Translations under genes and position numbers: made by a program
Notes under the pieces: model-generated
Seen by the model: the letters and a program-made list of their open reading frames with translations, nothing else
Told to the model about the DNA's origin: nothing
Database searches by the model: none
From: Dermanyssus gallinae
Lineage: Eukaryota; Arthropoda; Arachnida; Mesostigmata; Dermanyssidae
Reading direction: 5' to 3'
Assembly (NCBI GenBank): GCA_003439945.1
Contig: QVRM01002049.1
Coordinates: 62,001-126,000, forward strand
DNA length: 64,000 nt
Shown: piece after piece, positions 33,265 through 44,014 of the stretch
Layout: each line of letters starts with the position of its first letter
Position numbering within the stretch: the stretch's first letter is position 1

Positions 33265-35250
33265 ATATACCGAGCAAGGCGGGCAAAGTGTCTTTTCTTT
33301 GAGAAAATTAAACATCCTCACAAGACAGTTTATTCAAACGATATATTCAGATCTAAGTTTTTATACAAGGCATCTGTACTCGGCAAGTTGTGGCTTCCTG
33401 ACAACTACAAAAAAAATTGCAGTATTTCGCATGGCTATTATAGTATCCGTATTAATAGCTTTTGCACGTAACTAATAAACATTTTATTTATCCCTAAATT
33501 AGGCCCCTACGCAGACATACTATTGGCAGACTTACGTTAGACTTGAGATCTAAATAAGTGTACATAAACATCAGGATGATCATTAGTAACACAGCGGTGT
33601 GAAAAATGGAAAAATTCCTCGATGCGATGGATTGTGGCTACATACTTTTACACTAGCCAAGAACCATAGACGCTTCTTAGAAAATCTACCAAGAGGGCAG
33701 ATATAGTCAGTAGGACGAAATACGAGCATTCGACGTCTGCTAGGACGCTCGCCACTGGCACTGCATAGAGGTAACGCCTCTTCAATCATAGACACATATG
33801 GAGAAGCATTCAAGAAGAGAGGTTGGAATCTGGCTAGGAATGACTGAAATTTTAGAGCGGGCCGTGCATCACAATTGTGCTTGCGCTGCACTCGCACTAA
33901 GCAATTATTTCCCTATAAGCAGGTATACTTCTTCAAAATGCAGTATTAAATATAAAATAATAAGTTTGATTTCATCCAGAGCAAAGCTAGTATACAACCA
34001 TTTTTTCATAACTTTTTTTTATAACCTCAGACCTATATTTTTTCATAACCTCACACATTCTATAAACTATAAACTTGTGACTTGTTCGGAGTTCATGAAT
34101 AGTCTGTTTGCACAGCGGATGTCTGGATGTGCGTGCACACATAAAGTCAATTGATCGCAGTCTACTTTTTTGTTGAGGCAATCTCTTAGGATGTTTGTCA
34201 CTTGCCTCCATTACGTGTGTGGCATTATAAAGTAAGTGTGCACACACCATCTTTCTGCAATAATACAAATGCGTTTATATATATATATATATATATATAC
34301 CTGAAATACTGCGCGAGTGTTTTGCCACTTAAATGAAGGTAATTGAAAACATACTTGAGGTCTTCGCAAATTCTAACCCAGTCCAGATGATTGTTGTTGT
34401 TTGTGGCTTTTTATATTAATAATACAAATTAGAATCTACATCAATCGCTTTTAGCGACTAAGCATTCCTTTAGATGCATTCCTTCAGGCTGACAAAACAC
34501 GCAGAGCTCAATGGAAGAGTGAAAAGGGCACTGAAAACAGCAGGAATACCATAGGTCATACAATAGGTCTGAGCAGTAACAATGTTATTATGATAGGGTT
34601 ACCATCTATAGTGTGGTAACCGGCATATTTTCCTCATACCTTCCTTACAGCTCTGTCGAATGTGCAGAGCACGCACATTTGGAAAAGCGAAAAAAGTACC
34701 TCAAATTGTCAAGAAGCTACCACCTTAGGCTTATTGCATTGGAGATGCTGAGTCCTATAAGTGTCGGCACCGCAAAAGCTGTTGTTAAGAGATCGCAAAT
34801 GCACCGAGGATATTCCGGGCGACCGACGCGAGGCGATATTTCTAAGGCGCGTCATGTTATTGGCTGTTTGTAGAGAAAACGCGGCCTCCATTATAGACGG
34901 CCATGTGCTGACACGAAAACACGTTCATTCAACACAATGGTAAGAATTAAACATAAGGAAAAATAAGGCTTTCTCATTAACCGTCAAGGGTGACTGATGC
35001 TCCACGACTGTTGTTACTACACGTACGTGAGCTTGCCATTTTTCCGTAGCGAGTTAATGGTGCAGTTAAGATCTGGATCACACTTGTCGCTCACGCAAAT
35101 TGAGCCATTCGACGAATCCATCAGTAGGAATTGTCTCTCCTTCATGACATCTGAGGCCCTGATTGCATGGCCCGGGCATACAGTGCGGTCCTCGCAAAAT
35201 ACTACACGAACTGCAATAGCCAGAAGGAAGTACTGTAGCGTTGTTAACAT
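28960..35250 (-). CDS. cysteine-rich single-pass membrane protein, three exons
   Basis: Spliced model: 35250..35027, 30176..29877, 29071..28960, giving 211 aa. Residues 1-19 form a signal peptide ([19 protein letters not shown]). The predicted outer part, to about residue 115, has cysteines at 19, 25, 52, 57, 63, 78, 90, 95, 102 and 108 and one glycosylation sequon (NCT, 62-64). A membrane helix spans about 118-141 ([20 protein letters not shown]), followed by a Lys/Arg/Ser/Pro-rich tail, so a type I topology at the cell surface is inferred. Both introns are phase 2 with donors GTACGT and GTAAGT and good acceptors, and an AATAAA follows. I do not recognise the family. Extra phase-2 exons inside the 4.85-kb first intron cannot be excluded. 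Confidence 0.62.
29789..29855 (+). repeat. dispersed ~60-bp repeat, copy A
   Basis: Begins GGCGAGCACTGCCGAGTGTG and continues AAACGTATTGTAAATGATTA then ATAAATCATCACAATAT, with (AT)n on both sides. It is almost identical to 42851-42909. The second half can fold (ATTGTAAATGATT against AAATCATCACAAT). It lies in intron 2 of the membrane-protein gene. Confidence 0.9.
29877..30176 (-). CDS. exon 2 of the membrane-protein gene (cysteines and membrane helix)
   Basis: 300 nt, phase 2 at both ends. Acceptor TTTTCTGTCCGTTGCTACAG, donor CG|GTAAGT. Encodes [20 protein letters not shown], a further C-x5-C pair (CFEKFSC), the membrane helix and [15 protein letters not shown]. The frame is fully open, and the flanking consensus splice signals at both ends are the strongest exon evidence in the window. 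Confidence 0.68.
30240..33085. other. intron 1 sequence, with unassigned open frames
   Basis: Lies inside the inferred first intron. The minus strand has several coding-like frames: 32358-32167 after an acceptor-like GATTTGAGTTTTCAG; 31838-31626 (hydrophobic); 31290-31195 ending at an ACAG|GTAGGA donor; and 31058-30818 after CAAACCCTTTAG. They could be exons of a nested or older gene, or extra exons of the same gene, but frames and phases do not join cleanly. Confidence 0.3.
33092..33262. repeat. compound (AT)n tract
   Basis: About 170 bp of AT repeats with interruptions (AAATATAT, AGATATAT, ATACTATATA), inside intron 1 of the membrane-protein gene. Confidence 0.95.
33263..35020. other. intron 1 sequence, no supported exon
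   Basis: AT-rich. Open frames at 33583-33897 (minus) and 34709-34891 (minus) have coding-like composition but lack flanking consensus splice sites in a matching phase. A short (AT)n lies at 34278-34299. Confidence 0.4.
35027..35250 (-). CDS. exon 1 of the membrane-protein gene (signal peptide)
   Basis: ATG in the context GCAACGATG, then a hydrophobic leader and a cysteine-bearing segment ([31 protein letters not shown]), ending AAGCTCAC|GTACGT in phase 2. It is the only ATG-led signal-peptide exon in the region whose donor phase matches exon 2. The preceding 400 bp is GC-richer and probably holds the 5' untranslated region and promoter; I see no TATA box I would call. Confidence 0.62.
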
Positions 35251-36240
35251 CGTTGCTTCTACCTCACGAATCTCCAGTTTGGCGGCTACGAGAGAGACAT
35301 TTTAGGGCTCGGTGCACTTTTCAAACATTCTAAGGAGGTTGTTTTTAAATCTCGACTATCCTCTGTGCCCTGTGAGCTTGCGGTCGCTGTGCAACACCGC
35401 TCTTCAATGCATTGAGGGCAGGGCAGATCATGTTGGCACGCCTAGAGTGTGTCTCCCCAGCAACCCTTGTGTTGTGGCGGCAGCATGGCCGCTGACTCTC
35501 AGCGGTATATGGCTGCTGCTTTGCCGTGTCCCGGTACGTGCACGCGACGGTCGCGTCGTTGTATTGATTGTTCGTCGTTGTCTTCTGGCTGGACATTCGT
35601 GGCCTGGCGATAGCGCTGGCCTAGTCAAAGCGATATCGATCGAGTTGCAAACGTTGTCGCGACCGCAGTCGAGTAGCAATTAACCACAAAGATACGCGAC
35701 CGCACGGACTTGGAGAAATTGCCTTCCAATGCATCAGGCCAACATCATCGAGAGCAGTGTTTTGTGTGAGCAATTTGAACGTGTATCTTGTTAACATCAA
35801 AGAGCTTTATATCTGTACAAGTCGCCGTCTGACTCGGCATTAGGCTTTCAAGGCGTGTGTGTGTCTATCTTGCTGGTCGAGGCGAGTGGTATCGTTTTAT
35901 GCATTATCAATCATCGAATTTAGCACATTTTGCTATACTTCTAGTTAAATCTGATATGTTTAGATTTGTTGATGTCTCAGCTCCGTAGCGTAGAAACGAA
36001 ATGTTTGAAGTAGAGCCCCAAACAAGATTCCCCTCCCCCGATAACCTTGAGTGAATGGATGCATCCAGAAGGAAAATACGCCAAACAATCTAAAGATTCA
36101 CGCTCATATTGCATATACCCATATTAGTAGTAGTAGTAGTAGAACAATAATCCAGGAATCCTGACACTGCAGACGGATCGGGACGGAGAAATTACGCTGG
36201 CCAAGTATGGAAGTCCACTATTCGCTAAGCGCTTGTTGCT
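35251..36240. other. probable promoter/5' untranslated region, then noncoding
   Basis: GC-richer from 35360 to 35690, upstream of the signal-peptide exon, with overlapping open frames on both strands. Beyond 35700 it is ordinary AT-rich sequence with a TAG triplet run at 36126-36142. Confidence 0.35.
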
Positions 36241-36720
36241 TCGTTTTCGGTGCAGTTGTTTCATCGAAGCGTGCTAAAGCGACTACAGTATATGCCACAC
36301 CCGAGTTTGCGCTCCGATCGTGTTAAACTGAGCGGGTTTTCATCACACCTGTTTTTTTTTTGTATGAACGTAGCCAGGGTTGCCCAGAATCTTAGCAGCA
36401 TTCTCCCTAGCGAAGGTGGGGTTATTGGAGGTCCGAGGCCCTCCACTGGCTTCTGTGGCCGAGTCGACAGCCATGTACGGCGCTTCAGTATGGCGAAACC
36501 ATGGCTGCCTAAGCTACCTTTCAATGGGTGTCTGTAATGTATGCGCCAACGCTCTTGCCTACACAGTTGCAGTGTTACTGTCGATTCTGTCATGGTACGA
36601 ACCCCTGGCTGCAGAGCACCCTGTAGCTAGATCATGTTTTTTGTTAAAAACAGTGTCTAGATGCATTTAAGATGTGACACCTCAAGACACAAACGTTGGG
36701 CATACATCCGACGTGAGAGA
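36240..36720 (+). pseudogene. R1-like retrotransposon fragment (RT thumb/C-terminal region)
   Basis: Plus-strand frames read ARVAQNLSSILPSEGG, then RGPPLASVAESTAMYGASVW (36440-36500), the block that follows the RT palm in R1/Jockey-type proteins (usually RRRLLASVVxSxLLYGAxVW). It continues in a shifted frame with SCSVTVDSVMV. Frameshifts make it dead. It stops at the (AT)n beside the Tc1 element at 36757. Confidence 0.6.
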
Positions 36721-36723
36721 AAT

Positions 36724-36756
<33 letters not shown>
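36721..36756. repeat. (AT)n microsatellite
   Basis: AT run whose final TA is the left flank of the Tc1-like element. Confidence 0.9.
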
Positions 36757-36760
<4 letters not shown>

Positions 36761-38163
36761 GCAAAAAGACACAGCCACCTATTTTGCCACACATTATACA
36801 CTTTTATTATAACTAATCGTGTAAAGACTACAGTGATACACGTTCATAGAGTAACAGCGGAGATTTCCATCGACAGTTATGATCTCGGATTACTTTGAAA
36901 CACGAGATCTCCACATTTGGCACAGCTACGCGAAGGAATGATGCAACGACTAGCAAGATTTATGTCTTAACGAGTGTATTAAGCGAAATCACGGCGTTTG
37001 GGCTCATTTCACGGCTCGACAGAAACAAAGGCGGACATCGAGTTCACTCAGCAACTTTACTTAATACTTACTGAACTTTCCGTTTAGTCGGATAACCTCA
37101 AAATGCGGTTTAATATAGTGTTGAACAAGTTTCGAATGGCGTCCTGCGAGAATTCGCCTCAAGCCTTCACAATCGCCTCTTAGTTCTACCTGGTTCGAAA
37201 ATTGTTTTTCGTTGGCGTAAACCTTTCGGGCAAGCCAGCCCTACACATCCTCGATGATAATACGATCAGGTGCAACTGCTGGCCAGCGTAACACCCTAAA
37301 TATGACGTTGTTCAAACCAGCTTCCGATCAGCCGGTGGTGTGAGTCGTTTCGCGTTATCGTGTAGAAAAACGAAGTCGGGCTCTCTTATTAGCTCAAAAT
37401 GCGCCGATTGCTCTTTTAGTAGAAACCTATAGCGTGTCGAATTAACACGACCGTCTAAAAACACAATCGACGACTTTGTATGATGCTCGATAGCGGCCCA
37501 GATCATCACCGGACAGCCACCTGAGTACGGTTTGGGCAAAATTTGTTTTTCCTTTTGGAGGTTTTGCACAATTCGCACGTTCGTTTGCACACCAGCCGCC
37601 GCAATTGCTCTTGTCGAGAGCGCAGAGTTCGACGCTTTCTTCAGAATCGCACGCTTACTTCGTTCCGAAATGGCATTTGGATGCCCGGAACTCTTTTTTA
37701 GGGCGTAATTTTCACCTACATTTACGAAGTTTTTCACTACTTGGGGACAACGCCCCAATCGACGAAAGTTCGCGATTAGGGACGTCCTTATAAGCCTTGA
37801 TTCTAACCTTTTCGTCACTCGTGAGGCGCCGGCCTAAGCCCATCGTTTCAACACAGAAAAAACTTCTGCTAGGAGCTCTACCATTGTTTCCGTCAAGCCG
37901 TAAACTTAGCTCAAACATCGTTATTTCGCTTAATTCACTCGCTAAGACATGCACTTTGCTAGTAGTTGAATCATTTATTCGTGGTGTGCGCTGTGCCAAA
38001 TATAGAGACCTCGTGTTTCAAAGTAATTCGAAACCCTAAATGTCTATAAGCATGTATCACTGTAGTCTTTGCACGATTGGCTACAATTAATGCGTGTAAT
38101 TAATCAAATATTAGAAAACAAATTTGTAGAGAAAAGTGACTGTATCTTTTTTTTCGCGAAGTC
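36757..38163 (-). mobile_element. Tc1-like DNA transposon, 1407 bp, ~150-bp TIRs
   Basis: The left arm 36757-36906 and the complement of the right arm 38007-38163 align from tip inward: GTACGCAAAAAGACACAGCC against GACTTCGCGAAAAAAAAGAT, sharing ACAG(C/T)CAC, then CGTG(T/C)AAAGACTACAGTGATAC and ATTACTTTGAAACACGAG. TA dinucleotides flank both tips, and (AT)n tracts lie outside. Cut-and-paste element of the IS630-Tc1-mariner superfamily, now inactive. Confidence 0.88.
37312..37843 (-). pseudogene. Tc1-type transposase, broken
   Basis: Minus strand. Starts MGLGRRLTSDEKVRIKAYKD (paired helix-turn-helix region), shifts frame, and continues RCPQVVKNFVNVGENYALKK, SKRAILKKASNSALSTRAIA, then SGGCPVMIWAAIEHHTKSSI and DFVFLHDNAKRL, where the Asp is the second catalytic residue. 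The usual segment with the first catalytic Asp, between the DNA-binding domain and PVMIWAAI, is missing, as is the third acidic residue. Roughly half the normal ~340 residues remain, so it cannot be active. Confidence 0.85.
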
Positions 38164-39253
38164 TATATATATATATATCCAGAAGCAGCATTAAGTTAAA
38201 CACCACAAAGAAGAGTTTGTTGTTGCGGAGCAAATCGCTTCAAGAACTTTTTCTCGACAACATGGGTAGGGATAAGCAGAAATCTAGTTTTAGATGAAAA
38301 ACAACGGCATTATGCATATATGTCGTGTGTTGATACGTCCGCGAACCGCCCTGTACACGATGGAGCACTGTTGGAACACAGATGGTACAGCACTCCCGTG
38401 TTGCGTGGGTTTGATTCAATGAAGCGGTCTAAGTGAAAGCCTGCTGTCATCAGGAATACACATTCTGTATGCATTATTATACTTTATTTAATATACTTTA
38501 ATTAATTAACGCAAATTAATATACTTTAAAAATGCCTAAAACATGCGTGGTCTATAAAAAATATAATTTCTCTTTTTTAAAAACGTTTGTGTATATAAAT
38601 ATATACGTATTCATACACACTCCATCCAAATAACATTCTAACCGTAACCTTAATCTATCCTTTTATGCAACATAGAGGTTCCAAAGTAGTTGTCTAACGC
38701 CTTTTGTACACAACATTTGTTCTAGAGATAAAGAGTGTGTCTCACAGCAGGTTTTACTTTATATGCAAGGAAAATGAAACCCAACGGGATGTTGCTATTT
38801 ATTTTATATGCAAAGGAAACGAAACACAACGGTATGTATGAAATGCGTGGCGAAACACAATGGAATTCATCACCAACGCATACCAGCGGTAAAGTTGGCG
38901 AGAGACCCTGTAGTGCTGGTAGGCATTGAACTTGGTTTCAGTTAACTAAATCCGCGGATTATGCTACCTATACGATTTTCCGTCGTTACATTAGAAAACA
39001 TCCAGTCTGTTTTAGCGTTTGCAATTAGTTATCTGAAAATTTAACCAACTCTAGAGAAACTGCTAAATCGAAGTAGAAAACAAATTAGGTACAGATACTA
39101 TCGGACACTACACTGATAATGCTGAATGCATATATTTCTTGAACATTTCTTCGCTTTCTTCGACTGTTAGACCTAGATGCATTGGAAGTCCTGCCCTGAA
39201 CATATTTGTCAGTAAACTTTTTGCGTCAACTTGAATATTCTTAGCAGTAGAAG
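38164..39253. other. AT-rich noncoding
   Basis: A small duplication (ATGCAAGGAAA..GAAACACAACGG) lies at 38760-38835. Nothing else is evident. Confidence 0.5.
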
Positions 39254-39434
39254 ATGTCGAGTCCGTGGCGTGGTGCATTCGCCTGCGCCTCGCGACCAAA
39301 GGAGACACATTGGTGCGCGGGTTCGAGCCTCACCGTTGTACATTTGTATGCATGCGATCCGTCTATAAAGAAATGCAAAAAGCAGTCCCGTGAACATTAA
39401 ATCTTGGCTTGAGGGTCAGTCCGAAAAGTTAATT
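39254..39434 (+). mobile_element. tRNA-derived SINE, family 1, copy 4
   Basis: GTCGAGTCCGTGGCGTGGTG at the start, B box GGTTCGAGCC near 39321, then CATTTGTATGCATGCGATCC and AAATCTTGGCTTGAGGGTCA. Same order as the other four copies. Confidence 0.87.
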
Positions 39435-39656
39435 TGGCAGTGGAAAATAGTTCACGACAAAAATTGCTTGCGTGAATTGTGGCAACAATGGGTTTGCCTA
39501 AATGATATGGCAGCGATTAGAACGGATACCAGAGTACTTTAAGAACAGTTAAAATATTATAATCATAATCAGTCTTATATTATTTAACGGTTTTGGCGTT
39601 AATACAGGCATAATGTTATGTTACCCGTTGATCCGTTCGCCAATGGTATATATATA

Positions 39657-42115
39657 CAGGGCATCGAGATTTGATTGCCCTAGGGTATGGTCAAACTTGG
39701 TGAGAAAATAATTTTTGCCAATGGAAAGGTGGGGCGGAAATGCTTTGTATAGGAGTGAGATGATTTTTTTAATGAATTTTCCTGAGTTGTGATTTAAAGA
39801 GTGGCTGTCCCGTAACATACGTTTACAAAATGCACGGTTGAGAGAGAACGCATTCCTCCTGGAAAATTGAGCATACCGGCGAATTCGGGAGAAAATTCTA
39901 CATTGTGTGGATTATACGTGGGCTTAGCTAGAATAGAAACTATTGTGATATAAAAAAAAATCAAAATTATAATTTCACTTTTGCATGTTCGAACTTTCAC
40001 GCTCAGGTTCTCGAAATGTTTCTATAATGTGTGCACAACCAATACGCTCCCGACGAACACATGTACATCCTAAGTGAATATTTTGGTACCAAATCGGTAG
40101 AGCTGACATCTGTGGTTGCAAAGTAGCTCAAGTCTCTCGATGTCCATATCAGATATGAGCGCATGCACGCAGCTATTACGCTCGCTTTGTTTGTCAATCA
40201 AGTCACTCGACAATCCTAAAGAAGCTCAGAACGATATTTATTGTTGTTCAAATTTTGCTCACTGGCTGACAAATGCCCGTCAGCCAATAAGCATATTCTG
40301 AACGGGGGCTACAGTTATAGACTAGACCCTTTAGGTGGCCCTAAAGGAAAAAGTCGAGACTGGATAGATCAGGCGATCGCGGCGGCCAAGCTTGTGGACA
40401 GCCACGGCCAATCCAGCGATTGGCGATGGCCTCATCCAGATAATTCCGTACCTGAAGGGCGTTGTGTGCTGGGCCATTGTCGTGCGGGAACCACATTATC
40501 GAGCCAATACTCTGTGGAACGTTTGCCAAGAGTTCTGGTAAGGCTGTGCTCACAAATATGTGCTATGTTCATCTATTTAACTTGTCGGGAAGCATATAAG
40601 GTCTGATATTATAGTTGTCCACTCAGTCAGCCCAGACATTCACGGAGAAGCGGACGGATCATACGCAGGTTCCTCGAGGTCCACCAATAGACGTTGTGTA
40701 CGTTGAACACGCCATCTTGTGTGAAGGACGCTTCGTCCGTGATGAGAACCAGAGCAGGAAATTCCACGTTGGCCGTTCCTTGTTGCAGAAATCAGCGACA
40801 GTAATGAATGCGTTGCTGGTAACCAGAATCCCGCCAGGCTTGAACTCGCTGCAACCGGCACGGATGTAGGCCTGATTCATTAAGCATCTCGTGGACAGTC
40901 GTGCGACTTACACCGACACTTCTAGCCACACTTCTGCCTAATGCTTGCGGAAGGAAGAGCGAGTACTTGTTCAACAATTTGTCCCTCCGTACTTCGGGCT
41001 TCTCATTGTCCGCGGTCGTCCAGCGTCGTATGGACGGCCGTAAAATGATCCAATTTCTCCGCGGAGCAAACGATGTAGTTGCGTACACATTGTTCATTGG
41101 CAGGTATCCGTCGGTGCGAAAAACGGTCTGCGTACAACCGGTGTGCGGCACTCGCGTTACCTCCTGCTTTATCATACATTACATTCATGTCAGCTTTATC
41201 GGCATATGTGAACCGGCACATCACGATACACTTTGTAGGTACGCCTGTACGTTGTAATGGAACGTTAGCCGAACATAAACACTGTAGTGTTCACCATCCC
41301 CGCGATCGGACGGCGACCGTTACGAGTTTGCCAGTCTCTCGCTCGAACAACACACGTCCTCTTCGTGGCCCGCACCAAGGGCTACTAATTAAGCTACTCT
41401 CACGCTTCCTTTTATTTTAGAGATTGCCCGCGCATTTCGTACTGACTTTCCGCGTTTTCGTGACGGCACCCTCGATTTGACGCCATGTTTGCTTCGCCAC
41501 TGCCGCCATGTCTTTAGCTTGCTTCTCCGCCATTGCCGCCAACCGACGCTGTCTAGGCTCGCCCTGCTTAACTAAGGCTGCTGTCTTACGGTCGCCGCAC
41601 CACATACAGCTCGACCTTTCTAGTCACAACCACTCAAGATGCCGCCCCATAGAACGACTAAAAGCTGCGTTCCACAGAGTAGTCGGTCGAGGATGTGGCT
41701 CCAGCACGATGGTGCCCCAGCACACTATCGGTTGTGCACGCAAGAATGAAATATTTCAAAAACCCAGACAGAAAAGTTGAATATGCAAAAGTTAAATCAT
41801 AATTTTGTGAACTCCTCTTAATATCACAATAGTTCCTGCTCTAGCTAAGTCCAGTTATAATTCAGACGATGTAGAAATTTCCCCCAAATGCGCCGGTATG
41901 CCCGTTTTTTCGAAGAGGATGCGTTATCTCACAATCTCATGCATGTAGACGTGTGTCGAGACAGCCACTCCTTAAATCGTAAGTCAGAAAGATTCATTAG
42001 AAATATTCTGACCTCAATACAAACAATTTCCGCTCCCTTTTTCTATTGGCAAAAATGATTTTATCACCGAGCTTAACCCTACCCCAGAGTTTCAGGCAAT
42101 CAAGTCCGGACACTC

Positions 42116-42117
<2 letters not shown>
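39657..42117 (-). mobile_element. Tc1/mariner-superfamily transposon, 2461 bp, ~390-bp TIRs
   Basis: Tips CAGGGCATCGAGATTTGATT (left) and CAGAGTGTCCGGACTTGATT (right, complement) both begin CAG and are flanked by TA in short AT runs. The arms align from the tips to about 40050 and 41722, sharing TTTTTGCCAAT, GAGTGGCTGTC, GCATACCGGCG, AACTATTGTGATAT and GTGCACAACC. The transposase relic lies between them on the minus strand. TIRs this long are unusual for mariner-like elements. Gaps and mismatches show that it is old. Confidence 0.9.
40330..41224 (-). pseudogene. mariner-superfamily transposase with DUF4817-like HTH, broken
   Basis: The N-terminal part reads FTYADKADMNVMYDKAGGNA then RLYADRFSHRRIPANE, the helix-turn-helix type (DUF4817-like) of an arthropod transposase group. 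The middle has VRRDKLLNKYSLFLPQALGR and VARSVGVSRTTVHEMLNE (second HTH). The catalytic core shows LITDEASFTQDGVFNVHNVY (first Asp), FPHDNGPAHNALQVRNYLDE (second Asp) and WPPRSPDLSSLDFFL (third Asp). At least two frameshifts, and a stop replacing the Trp after FFL, kill it. Inside the long TIRs there is no other gene. Confidence 0.85.
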
Positions 42118-42152
<35 letters not shown>

Positions 42153-42850
42153 ATTGTCGCTATACGCTACCAATGGCTTGTGAGCACGTACTAGCCAGTT
42201 GGCAATTCCACTCGAGTCTCTTTTCGGATTCCACTAGACGACATGAGCTTCGTTACCTCGTTACGAGTCGTATCAGTACTTTTATGATTATGAGTCTAGT
42301 TATTTCTCATAACATCGCCTCCCAGGAGCAAGTATTGTGTGTGTGTGGATAGAATATTTAGCAGTCGTCATCTTTCGTAACGTACTCCTCCTCCTCCATA
42401 GGCCTCCCTCGCATGGACAGATACACAATCCATGGTCTCCCTCGTATGGACAGATACAATGCAATGGTCAAGAGAAACATCACAATTCCCGGCTGGGCTA
42501 TTCCACCCCACCACACTCTTCGTACAAAGTGCCAGCCGAGGCCATTTATATGTGCGGCGACAAGGTGGCGGAGGGAGTGGGGGGAGTCAGGGGTCGAACA
42601 AAAAGTTGTCCGAGCTAATAATCTCTCTTTCTCTCTGTTGTTCCGAAGCGACTTGGGTCTTTCCGCTCTTACCGCGCGCGAGCGCTTGTGGGCCGCTGGT
42701 GTCTCGCACAGCAGGCATGCCCAGAGAGGAACTCCTTAGAGTCATCGTTTCGAGTCACGATCTGACTTCTAATCTTGTCTCCTCATCTTTATCTAGCTCA
42801 GGGCCAGTACAAACACGTAGACACTAACTCACCTGCATATATATATATAT
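42118..42850. other. noncoding; (AT)n then GC-richer patch
   Basis: (AT)n at about 42118-42151. A GC-richer stretch at 42390-42830 has a short duplication (CTCGCATGGACAGATACA and CTCGTATGGACAGATACA) and open plus frames in all three phases without motifs. Confidence 0.4.
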
Positions 42851-42903
42851 AGGCGAGCACTGCCGAGTGTGCAAACGTATTGTAAATGATTAATAAATCA
42901 TCG

Positions 42904-42909
<6 letters not shown>
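42851..42909 (+). repeat. dispersed ~60-bp repeat, copy B
   Basis: Same sequence and orientation as 29789-29855, again entered from an (AT)n run and leaving into (AT)n. Only one or two bases differ. Confidence 0.9.
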
Positions 42910-42946
<37 letters not shown>

Positions 42947-42984
42947 AGCTAAACAATCTTTCTTGGGATTGGCAGGACACACAC

Positions 42985-43027
<43 letters not shown>

Positions 43028-43096
43028 AGCTAAACGATCTATCTTGGGATTGGCAGGACACACACGAATAAATATATATATATATATATATATATA
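42910..43096. repeat. compound repeat: two 48-bp units between AT tracts
   Basis: The unit CAAGCTAAACAATCTTTCTT then GGGATTGGCAGGACACACAC and GAATA occurs at about 42943-42990 and again at 43024-43071 with two substitutions. Each copy is bounded by 30-40 bp of (AT)n. Confidence 0.92.
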
Positions 43097-44014
43097 GTAA
43101 GGGCCCTCCAATTTGATTAAAACGTTGTAATGCCTGTCTCTGCGGATGCCTGTTTGAACAAGACAGTGAGCAAGTCGATGTTGTTATGTCAATATTGAAT
43201 ACACTCCTGCTCAACTATGACTCAATAATCAAAATTCACATTTGAACTATTAAGTGGCCTCGAGTCTTTATCAGAGACCATACGTATATGTTCTGCCAGC
43301 TGCACCTGCCCCAATAGGCGCGGACGAGCGGGGATGCACCTTTTTGCCTGAAGAGGGCGTGGCCTCCATGGGCCATGGTTTCACAAAGTATTTAGATACT
43401 ACAGTTTCACTATAGTTTGTAGAACATGCACATAGGTTTCTATGTCATAGTTCAATTTTTTTAGTATGTGTGGTGAAGAATGTCTCTTTTATTAGGCACA
43501 ACACTACTGTATTTTTTTATATATATTAACTTATGTTAAGCTCGTAGGCTAGAAAATTGCTTTATTTCATAACGGGAACATGATCTGAATCGTGGACAAG
43601 CTGACGAGCGGTAATTTTTGCATTTTCATTTTCTCTTTCTCTCCCTCTTTAATAAGGAAAGAGAGAGGGGAAAGGGGGCGATTAAAACGCAAAAAAAGGA
43701 TTATATGTAGCTCTATGTAAGATTGATTAAAACGCCAATTAGCTTTTACCAGTATCGACTGCCATTGGCAGCTAGCATTCCGGTCGCGGACGCAGCATGA
43801 CATGGGCTGTTTGTACGGATCTTATTGCCCGCTCAGCTAAGGCGGCTTAAGAAATCATCACAAGTAAGTTATGTGTGTCGCAATAGTGATGTATAATCCA
43901 ATAAAAATCAAGCAACACGGGAAGCGTAATGCTAGACTGAAGGATTAGTCATGCAGCGTTCGCTCTGATTCGATACTACCAAACGCAGCGTGAGAAGCGC
44001 TTCGGAAGCCTTAC
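43097..44014. other. noncoding
   Basis: AT-rich, with a CT/GA-rich inverted patch near 43630-43680 (TCTCTTTCTCTCCCTCTTT and AAAGAGAGAGGGGAAA). No gene seen. Confidence 0.45.

Noticed and set aside
33077..33286. Tyr/Ile-repeat ORFs here and at 11.7, 19.3, 43.0, 46.9, 48.8 and 54.4 kb
   Set aside because: Pure translation of (AT)n microsatellites.
39794..40000. Minus ORF with an apparent signal peptide (MKVRTCKSEIIILIFFYITI) and a GTATGT donor
   Set aside because: It lies wholly inside the left terminal inverted repeat of the long-TIR transposon. The same sequence, with stops, is in the right arm at 41.8-42.0 kb, so the frame is accidental.
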